NCBI GenBank assembly: GCA_017535315.1
Contig: JAFXUD010000042.1
Location: 36,977-100,976 of the forward strand
Direction of reading: 5' to 3'
Origin: Victivallales bacterium
GTDB lineage: Bacteria > Verrucomicrobiota > Lentisphaeria > Oligosphaerales > Oligosphaeraceae
Length of the DNA stretch: 64,000 nucleotides
Below, piece after piece: positions 58,810-64,000 of this stretch. A model generated the notes under the pieces. The model was given only the letters and a program-made list of their open reading frames with translations. It was not told where the DNA came from and searched no databases. How positions within the stretch are numbered: the first letter of the stretch is position 1; the number at the start of each line of letters is the position of its first letter. The position numbers were made by a program, and so were the translations under genes.

Positions 58810-59106
58810 AATTTAGGGAATTATGTACTTTAGTTGCCGATTAGACTTCACCAACAGAGAAGAGCCGCGACAGCGACGGCAGGAACATAGCCGTGGCAGG
58901 AGCGAAGCCGCGTAAGCGGCGGTAAGAGTATAGCCGTGGGTGAAGCGAAGCCGCGACAGCGGCGAAGCGAAACCCACGGTCAGAGGACTACCCCGAACCC
59001 TGTGCGCCGTGCCGCGTAGCGCAGCGAAGCGGCAAGGCGCATCTTGGCCATCGACCAGTGAGGGATAATGTCATCAGGAAACTTAAGTAAATAATTCCCC
59101 AAAATT
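58810..59106. mobile_element. MITE-like element carrying repeat copy R3 between VIT-VWA and rhomboid genes
   Basis: Imperfect terminal inverted repeats of about 26-28 bases bound this 297-bp non-coding element. The left end reads AATTTAGGGAATTATG and the right end, reversed, AATTTTGGGGAATTATT, continuing TACTT-AGTT on both sides. Inside are module A and module B hairpins of the dispersed family (58858-59045). It contains no transposase. The whole gap 58765-59132 is explained by this element plus a CCCCCACGGC/GCCGTGGGGG hairpin (about 58777-58806) that probably terminates the VIT-VWA mRNA. Confidence 0.6.
58816..58869. repeat. 54-bp perfect direct repeat, copy 1
   Basis: Identical, as far as I can read, to 59973-60026. 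The two copies flank the rhomboid gene, 1157 bases apart. It includes the left terminal repeat of the MITE-like element and the first bases of module A. Confidence 0.85.
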
Positions 59107-59132
59107 ACGGTCAACAATGGGAGCAGAATGTG

Positions 59133-59714
59133 ATGCGCGTAAATGTTGAGAATACCACGCTGGTTGGATGCTTGGTGATGGCGGCAGGCTTCTTAATGGT
59201 TTTTCCTTGCGTTGGCGATAGTCTGCGGCTTCATACGGACGGCGAATCCGTTTCATTCGTAATGCAGCTTTTCACCTGCCATCTTGTCCACTGGACATGG
59301 GCGCATCTCTTCTACGATGTGATTTGTTTTGCCGCCCTTGGAATGCTTCTCAACCGTCGTGAACTGCTGGCTTGCTTTTTGTTGGCCGCGCTGGCTGTCT
59401 CCTCCACGGTGCTGCTGTTTCATCCAGAACTGTCGTCCTATTGCGGGCTTTCTGGCGTGAATTGCGCCCTTTATGCATTCTTTGCAGTAAAAGTCGGACG
59501 TGAACGGAACGGGCTCTGGGGAACCGTCATGATTGTGGCGATTCTCCTGAAGACATTGGCGGAGATCCTCGCAGGGCACACATTCTTTGCATCCACTGGC
59601 TTCATCCCTGTGCATTCAGCCCATCTGGCAGGAATTATTGCAGGAATGCTTTGTGGAGTCCTGCCCTCATGGGGAATAGTGCCTTGCCACCCAAAAAAGG
59701 TTCAATCCACGTAA
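59133..59714 (+). CDS. Rhomboid-family intramembrane protease, rhombosortase-like
   Basis: The 193-residue protein has about six hydrophobic segments. The rhomboid signatures are HLVHWTWAHLFYD (residues 50-62), GLSG (105-108, nucleophile Ser107) and AHLAGIIAG (163-171, catalytic His164; the AHxxGxxxG pattern of GlpG). The short length, lack of an extra soluble domain and the position after a protein with a GlyGly-type C-terminal tail match rhombosortase (RrtA), which cleaves such tails in the membrane. The start is ATG 59133 with GGGAG about 9 bases upstream; a GTG lies one codon earlier. A 297-bp repeat element separates it from its proposed target, and 54-bp direct repeats flank it. Confidence 0.82.
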   Translation: MRVNVENTTLVGCLVMAAGFLMVFPCVGDSLRLHTDGESVSFVMQLFTCHLVHWTWAHLFYDVICFAALGMLLNRRELLACFLLAALAVSSTVLLFHPELSSYCGLSGVNCALYAFFAVKVGRERNGLWGTVMIVAILLKTLAEILAGHTFFASTGFIPVHSAHLAGIIAGMLCGVLPSWGIVPCHPKKVQST

Positions 59715-59728
59715 CTATTTAGATGTGT

Positions 59729-59950
59729 AAGCCGCGTAGCGGCAAAAGAGTATAGCCGTGGGTGAAGCAAAGCCGCGTAACGGCGAAAGAGCATAGCCGT
59801 GGGTGAAGCGAAGCCGCGTAGCGGCGAAAGAGCATAGCCGTGGGTGAAGCGAAGCCGCGTAGCGGCAAGCGTAACCCACGGGCAGGCGAGTCCCCCAGTT
59901 CCTTTGCGCCGTACCGCGTAGCGAAGCGGAGCGGTACGGCGCAGAAAAGC
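59729..59950. repeat. Dispersed two-hairpin repeat, copy R4 with tandem module A
   Basis: A 44-45-bp unit (GCCGCGTAGCGGC, spacer, CCGTGGGTGAAGCGAA) occurs three times before the closing ACCCACGG. Module B is a perfect 12-bp dyad GCGCCGTACCGC (59906-59917) / GCGGTACGGCGC (59931-59942), with a T-A pair where copy R2 has a G-C pair. With R5 it fills 59715-60255 between the convergent rhomboid and pseudopilin genes; nothing coding is seen there. Confidence 0.85.
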
Positions 59951-59972
59951 TCGCGGCCTGTACCAATTTAAT

Positions 59973-60026
59973 GGGAATTATGTACTTTAGTTGCCGATTA
60001 GACTTCACCAACAGAGAAGAGCCGCG
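59973..60026. repeat. 54-bp perfect direct repeat, copy 2
   Basis: Second copy of 58816-58869, located between R4 and R5. Confidence 0.85.
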
Positions 60027-60163
60027 TAGCGGCGAAAGAGCATAGCCGTGGGTGAAGCGAAGCCGCGTAGCGGCAAGCGTAACCCACGGGCAGACGAGTC
60101 CCCCAGTTCCTTTGCGCCGTATCGCGTAGCGAAGCGGAGCAGCACGGCGCAGAAAAGCTAGCG
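60021..60163. repeat. Dispersed two-hairpin repeat, copy R5
   Basis: One module A (GCCGCGTAGCGGC ... ACCCACGG) and a less perfect module B (GCGCCGTATCGC / GCAGCACGGCGC). GTAACTATTTAGA at the left of R4 (59711) and TCTGAATAGTTACC at the right of R5 (60186-60199) are inverted relative to each other, so R4-R5 may be one composite element. Confidence 0.8.
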
Positions 60164-60255
60164 GCCTGTGCCAATTTTATACCCCTCTGAATAGTTACCA
60201 ACCCATTAGGCTTGTTTTGCAAAAAGCAAGCGATATGCAGAGCAGTGCTGGCAGC

Positions 60256-61050
60256 TTATAGGTGTACGTAAATACCGTTTTTGATTCCACCGAAGGTAGC
60301 AGGCAACGTGACATTGCAGGCCTTGTATTCGACCTGCCAGAGGTCACGCAATTCGCCCAACGATTTGATGGACTGGACATGCCCGTCCAGGAACATTGCA
60401 TTTCCGCTTTCGCCATGGGCGCTGAAGTGAAAGCCACCTGCTTTGGAGGCGTCGGATGGGGCACTAAGCGGGCGGACGGCCAACCACTGGGCGTTCCTGT
60501 CAAGATTCCAACTGTCCCCCAGCAGGAAGAAACTGCTGGGAGCCTTCACAATCAGAGTAGGCAAATAACGGTCATTGGTCGTAGACGCGGCTCCTGCCCA
60601 AACGCTTGGCTTGAGGGCGACCATGTAGGCGGCAAGGGGACGGTTGCTCGTCTGGGGAGAACCGTAAATCTGCTGGACGTTGACGCTGTCCGTAAAGGGC
60701 TCGTTTGCGGGGCAGACCGTCTCCTTCCCATTGCCGACGCCAGACCCAGTTTGTCCGAACTTGCTGGCCGAACTGTCCTTGGAGGAGAGGTAGCCGTTAT
60801 AGGAGAGGGGACGTGTCCACACGGTCTGGGAAGCGTATGACTCCATCAGCCAGCCCTCGTGGTCATTGATATAAAGAAGATGACCGTTTGAGCACTGCTT
60901 CAGGTTATTGGTACAAGCAATGGCACGGGCCTTGGCACGCGCTTTCGACAGCGCTGGCAAAAGCATAGCCGCCAAAATGGCGATGATGGCGATGACGACC
61001 AACAGCTCAATCAACGTGAACAGGCGGGATGAGGAATGATCTCGTTTCAT
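60256..61050 (-). CDS. Type II secretion-like pseudopilin (prepilin-type N-terminus)
   Basis: The 264-residue protein has an N-terminal prepilin motif. [14 protein letters not shown] begins the hydrophobic helix with Phe and the Glu at +5, though Leu rather than Gly precedes Phe, as in many Lentisphaerota members. The helix runs into [23 protein letters not shown], the conserved segment of the DUF1559/H-X9-DG-type families. Near the C-terminus, [11 protein letters not shown] is the DGHV motif. Such proteins occur in dozens of copies in these genomes and are probably surface or secretion-associated with glycan use. AGGAG precedes the ATG at 61048-61050. Promoter and leader are at 61095-61171. 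Confidence 0.88.
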   Translation of the reverse strand: MKRDHSSSRLFTLIELLVVIAIIAILAAMLLPALSKARAKARAIACTNNLKQCSNGHLLYINDHEGWLMESYASQTVWTRPLSYNGYLSSKDSSASKFGQTGSGVGNGKETVCPANEPFTDSVNVQQIYGSPQTSNRPLAAYMVALKPSVWAGAASTTNDRYLPTLIVKAPSSFFLLGDSWNLDRNAQWLAVRPLSAPSDASKAGGFHFSAHGESGNAMFLDGHVQSIKSLGELRDLWQVEYKACNVTLPATFGGIKNGIYVHL

Positions 61051-61094
61051 GTTTGCACTCCTGGTTTATAGAAATCTTTTTTTGTTGATTTTTA

Positions 61095-61171
61095 GGTAAC
61101 TTCAAAACACGCTTTTTGCGCTAGTTCTTGAAATTACCTCTATATTATAACATATTTTTCTGCAAAAACAA
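61095..61171 (-). promoter_or_regulatory. Promoter and structured 5' leader of the pseudopilin gene
   Basis: On the minus strand TTGTTT (61166-61171), 16 bases, TATAAT (61144-61149), then GAGGTAATTTCAAG. The transcript 5' end GGTAATTTCAA (61138 downward) can pair with TTTTGAAGTTACC (ending at 61095), enclosing a small GCGC-AAAAA-GCG hairpin. The same GAGGTAATTTCAA-AACT-GCGC block precedes the 1330-residue gene. The rest of 61051-61300 is AT-rich and featureless. Confidence 0.6.
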
Positions 61172-61300
61172 CTTGCTTCAAAAAAAAGCCGTAAAAAAGT
61201 TTAGTCTGGGATGCTTGTTTTGCGGAAAGCAAGCGGTATATTGATTGAGCTGATTAAAAATGCTGATGACATAACTACCAAAACAGGGAAAAAGTAAACT

Positions 61301-62623
61301 ATGCTGGACAAACTGAACTACAGGCTTTTCTGGAACTGGGACCATTCGACGAACTGGTGTCTGAATACCGTTGGACGCCAGAACACAGGCGTCAGCAACC
61401 TCTATACCAAGCGCGGACCCGAGTTCGAACGCGACTACAAGCGCATGATTGAATGGGCTGCCGACCATGGTGTCAGCTCTGTGGGCTGCGTGGCATTGTT
61501 GCGCGACTGCCATGGCGGTTTTGAGAGCGCCCGTCGCATCTGTGGATATGCCCGCGAAAAGGGCGTGCGCGTCAATCTGATTGCGGGCCTCTATTCCTAC
61601 GGCGGCCTTTACTACGAGGGAAAATCACAGCTATCCCTGAACAATTTCCTCGAAAAGCATCCTGAATGCATGGCGAAAGACATGGATGGGACACCGCGTT
61701 TCATTCAATTCAGGCATCCCCACGGCTGGATGCGCGAACCTGTCGCCTGCCCATCCAATCCAGCCGTCCGCAATTATGTTCTGGACACTCTCGCCTACCT
61801 CTTTATGGCACTGCCCGAACTGGGCGGCATCCAGATGGAGACGGGCGACTGCACACCTGTCTGCATGTGCGAAAAATGCCGTGAGCGTCGTGCCTTGTGG
61901 AAGGGCGGCGAGCGACGTATTCCGCAACTTTCCCTAAGCGATATGGCGGGCATCTATCCCGATGCTGCAAATACCATCTGGAGCATCAGTCCCGATGCCT
62001 GGGTTGTCTGTGAGATGTACACGCACTACACGAACAACCCCGTCTATCAGGATGCGGAGAATCCCTGCGTGAAGGCGATGTGTACGCTGCCAGACAAATG
62101 CTTCCTCCAGTGGGGGGACCGCCACTTCCCGAAAAAGGTCTGGGAGGATTTCCAGCCTGTTCCCGAACACCTCCGCAGATTCCGCAACATCTACCGCTGC
62201 CACCATTCCACGCAGTGGGCGGAAGGACGCCACACCTTGACTGTCGAGAAGATTCGCAGGCAGTGCGAGATGGCGGCGGACGCGGGCATCCAGGGCGTCT
62301 CCATCTTCGGCGAATGCTCTGCGTTCCACGCCAACACGGAGTTCAACTACCTGGCCTTCCAGTACTTTGCCGACCACCCGCATGCCACTTTGCGCGCGTT
62401 TGCCGAGGAGGTCATGGCGCCTCGCCTTGCCTGCACAGCCGATGTGGCGGAGCGCTACATCCAATTGGCCGACCTCATCTACGACCGCGCGAAGATTCCC
62501 GCCGCTTCTGCTGAAATCACGAAAATCCTCGCAGGTATCACCGACTACGACGCGCAGCGCCGCTGGATGTACCTCGGCAGCTTCCTCAACGCATACTACT
62601 GGGAGTCTATTCAGAAGAACTAG
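61301..62623 (+). CDS. Cytoplasmic TIM-barrel glycosidase-like protein
   Basis: The 440-residue protein has no signal peptide. Barrel-like strands include MLDKLNYRLFWNWDHSTNWCL, GVSSVGCVALLRDCHGGFE, GVRVNLIAGLYSYGGLYYEGK and ELGGIQMETGDCTPVCMCEKCRERRALW. The last, a CxCEKC segment, recalls DUF4838/alpha-glucuronidase-like and GH20-related proteins with a Cys motif. GVSIFGECSAFHANTEFNYLAFQYF near the end resembles the closing strand and helical domain of those families. A Glu in QMETGD and one in FGECSA are candidate acids. Probably a glycoside hydrolase of unassigned specificity. The last 17 bases overlap the convergent gene. Confidence 0.6.
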   Translation: MLDKLNYRLFWNWDHSTNWCLNTVGRQNTGVSNLYTKRGPEFERDYKRMIEWAADHGVSSVGCVALLRDCHGGFESARRICGYAREKGVRVNLIAGLYSYGGLYYEGKSQLSLNNFLEKHPECMAKDMDGTPRFIQFRHPHGWMREPVACPSNPAVRNYVLDTLAYLFMALPELGGIQMETGDCTPVCMCEKCRERRALWKGGERRIPQLSLSDMAGIYPDAANTIWSISPDAWVVCEMYTHYTNNPVYQDAENPCVKAMCTLPDKCFLQWGDRHFPKKVWEDFQPVPEHLRRFRNIYRCHHSTQWAEGRHTLTVEKIRRQCEMAADAGIQGVSIFGECSAFHANTEFNYLAFQYFADHPHATLRAFAEEVMAPRLACTADVAERYIQLADLIYDRAKIPAASAEITKILAGITDYDAQRRWMYLGSFLNAYYWESIQKN

Positions 62624-63512
62624 GCAAGGTATTCACGCCTCGCTCGCATAGTCCGCATTGCACGCAGCCGTTGCAGAAGCCGCGGCTGCCGCATTCTTTG
62701 CAGTTTCGATGGCAATACTGCGGCACATAGAGCTCCTCTTTTGGAATCTCCATTCCCAATGGTGTGGTGAGTTTGAAATGTAGGGGCTTTGCAATATATC
62801 CCATGCGTGACTTCCAAGCCATTCGGCTCTGAAGGAACTTGTCTTGCAAACGGTAGGTTCTGCCCTCCTTGACAAGAACCGTCCCCGTCTCGAACCAGGC
62901 AAAATTCACGCCGTGGTGAATGCACTCTTCGCGCAGTCTCTGCACCCACTCGAAATGGCATGGACGCGCTCCATCGTAGTTTTCACCCCCAGACATCACC
63001 TGCTTGATCTGTCCTGTGGAGAGGTATTTTCCCAGGCTGACCTCCCCGATGAATGGGGCGACCATTATTCCTTTGTGCTTGAAGGGAAGCTCCAGCAGGA
63101 TGGGGACACGCTCGTCCGCGCGCCGCTGGTTTTCAGTCGTGACGCTGAAGAAGACATTTTCCCAGCCATTTCCCCAGTTGCGGGGCAGATGTTCGGCAAC
63201 GCGTTGTGGACGCTTTGTAAGTAGGAAAAAGACCACGTCAGGACGTTCGCCCATGATGCGCCAGGCTTCATCGCGCCACGCATCGGCCTCTTCAAGGAAA
63301 AAGTCGCTGGTCAGACAAACACGCAGGTGTTCTCCGCTTTTAATCTTGTATGCTCCATATCGATTCCGCTGGAGGGGATAGTCGAAATTGCCCGTCCTGT
63401 AAATCCTGGAGCCGTCTTGGTTCCGCTGCGCGTCCAGGAAAAACATGTAGCAGTGCTGACAGCCTTCGCTGATTTTCCTGCAGCCATGCCATGGATTCCA
63501 AATGTCGTGCAT
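62607..63512 (-). CDS. Gp37/Gp68-type (DUF5131) protein with C-terminal cysteine cluster
   Basis: The 301-residue protein starts MHDIWNPWHGCRKISEGCQHCYMFFLDAQ, the TWNPWHGCxKISxGCxxCY signature of the phage Gp37/Gp68 (DUF5131) family. That family has a radical-SAM-like CxxxxxxxCxxC cysteine pattern and unknown function. VVFFLLTKRPQRVAEHLP and FSVTTENQRRADERVPILLELP are also family-typical. The final ~35 residues add eight cysteines (QYCHRNCKECGSRGFCNGC and following), possibly a second Fe-S or zinc site. The ATG at 63510-63512 is chosen at the family-typical start; the upstream open frame is repeat sequence. No phage gene neighbours it. Confidence 0.8.
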   Translation of the reverse strand: MHDIWNPWHGCRKISEGCQHCYMFFLDAQRNQDGSRIYRTGNFDYPLQRNRYGAYKIKSGEHLRVCLTSDFFLEEADAWRDEAWRIMGERPDVVFFLLTKRPQRVAEHLPRNWGNGWENVFFSVTTENQRRADERVPILLELPFKHKGIMVAPFIGEVSLGKYLSTGQIKQVMSGGENYDGARPCHFEWVQRLREECIHHGVNFAWFETGTVLVKEGRTYRLQDKFLQSRMAWKSRMGYIAKPLHFKLTTPLGMEIPKEELYVPQYCHRNCKECGSRGFCNGCVQCGLCERGVNTLPSSSE

Positions 63513-63604
63513 AATCTTTTGATGTGTACACCAAGAGGGTAGGTAGTGTAAAGTTATTCGTGTAGCCGCGGCATACAAGCGGCGTAGTGGCAGTAAACAC
63601 GCAA

Positions 63605-64000
63605 CTCCGCCGCTTGAAATCATAATTGTCGTTTTTCCGTGGGTTACGCTTGCGGCTCCGCCGCTGCGCTTACCCACGTCTATATTCTGCCGCGGCTCCG
63701 CCGCTTGAAATCACAATTGTCGTTTTTTCCGTGGGTTTCGCTTGCGGCTCCGCCGCTGCGCTCACCCACGTCTATATTCTGCCGCGGCTCCGCCGCTTGA
63801 AATCATAAATAACTTGCGTACCCGTGGGCTGCGCTCGCCCTTTCAGGGCTTCGCTTGCCCACGTCTATACTCTGCCGCGGCTCCGCCGCTTGAAATCATA
63901 AATAACTTGCGTACCCGTGGGCTGCGCTCGCCCTTTCAGGGCTTCGCTTGCCCACGTCTATACTCTGCCGCGGCTCCGCCGCTTGAAATCATAATTGTCG
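63605..64000. repeat. Tandem array of 91-93-bp units of the two-hairpin family, running off the right edge
   Basis: Units begin (CTCCGCCGCTTGAAATCA) at 63605, 63696, 63788, 63881 and 63974. Each contains a long hairpin closed by CGTGGG...CCCACG. Units 1-2 have outer arms CGTGGGT/ACCCACG (unit 2 similar) and inner GCGGC/GCCGC. Units 3-4 have CGTGGGC/GCCCACG and inner GCCCT/AGGGC. The orientation is opposite to copies R1-R5. No coding sequence is supported in 63513-64000; open frames there are repeat translations. Confidence 0.85.

Noticed and set aside
59715..60222. Small open frames rich in RYAASLHPRLCSFAATRLR-type repeats
   Set aside because: They are translations of the dispersed hairpin repeat in one frame and are interrupted in other copies, so they are not genes.
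63605..64000. CRISPR array
   Set aside because: The 92-bp units are repeated almost whole, with no unique spacers of constant length between short repeats, and no cas gene is present.
62607..64000. Prophage or integrated element at the right end because of the Gp37/Gp68-type gene
   Set aside because: No integrase, capsid, terminase or attachment-site duplication is visible; the gene stands alone beside repeats.

Overview
This 64 kb window looks chromosomal and most likely comes from a member of the Lentisphaerota (Victivallis-like) or a close PVC-superphylum relative. That is an inference. It rests on a type II pseudopilin-like protein with the [13 protein letters not shown] start typical of that group, large secreted and cytosolic glycosidase-like proteins with no close textbook family, L-rhamnose isomerase, PVC-style accessory genes (SPFH pair, bacterial alpha-2-macroglobulin) and many dispersed structured repeats. 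No rRNA, tRNA, CRISPR array, transposase or phage core module was seen.

Layout. 1-19646 is almost entirely minus-strand. In order of increasing coordinate it holds a ClpX-like ATPase (cut by the left edge) with an unknown partner, tatA, an ftsW/rodA gene coupled to an esterase, and a sugar-activation group (GHMP sugar kinase, nucleotidyltransferase, HAD phosphatase) ending in a fused cysN-cysC. It continues with a polar amino-acid ABC transporter, an ACT-domain protein, L-rhamnose isomerase, a PHP-domain protein, an EF-G-like GTPase and a nifU-nifS-rrf2 iron-sulfur operon. 20018-35218 is plus-strand: a DUF3034-type envelope protein, cysK, metY, a 2035-residue alpha-2-macroglobulin, a DegT aminotransferase, an unusual 882-residue kinase-like protein followed by a small acidic protein, and a methyltransferase. 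35273-41473 is a five-gene minus operon (secreted propeller/lectin protein, Cof-type HAD, MgtC family, Na+/H+ antiporter, WaaP-like kinase) with a possible attenuator in its leader. 41802-46568 (plus) holds two overlapping SPFH proteins and an M28 peptidase. 46764-54710 (minus) holds thiD, a HAD phosphatase and two large glycosidase-like proteins.

The most interesting block is 54991-59714. A sigma-54 enhancer-binding protein is divergent from a VIT-VWA surface protein. Between them lie a consensus -24/-12 promoter (TGGCACG-N4-TTGCA) and, about 86 bp upstream of its start, a perfect TTATGTCA-N7-TGACATAA dyad. The VIT-VWA protein ends in a glycine-rich motif, one hydrophobic helix and a basic tail, like GlyGly-CTERM sorting signals. 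The next gene is a small rhomboid protease with GLSG and AHLAG motifs, like rhombosortase. I read this as a dedicated, sigma-54-controlled sortase/target pair. VIT-VWA proteins are also the single targets of unrelated sorting enzymes elsewhere (marine proteobacterial sortase; XrtN in Bacteroidetes).

A second theme is non-coding structure. A two-hairpin repeat family occurs at about 1.6, 33.8, 58.9, 59.8, 60.1 and 63.6-64.0 kb, with compensatory base changes in its stems. Self-complementary short tandem repeats of 7, 9 or 21 bp fill several gene ends. Two glycan-related minus-strand genes share a promoter-proximal leader motif.
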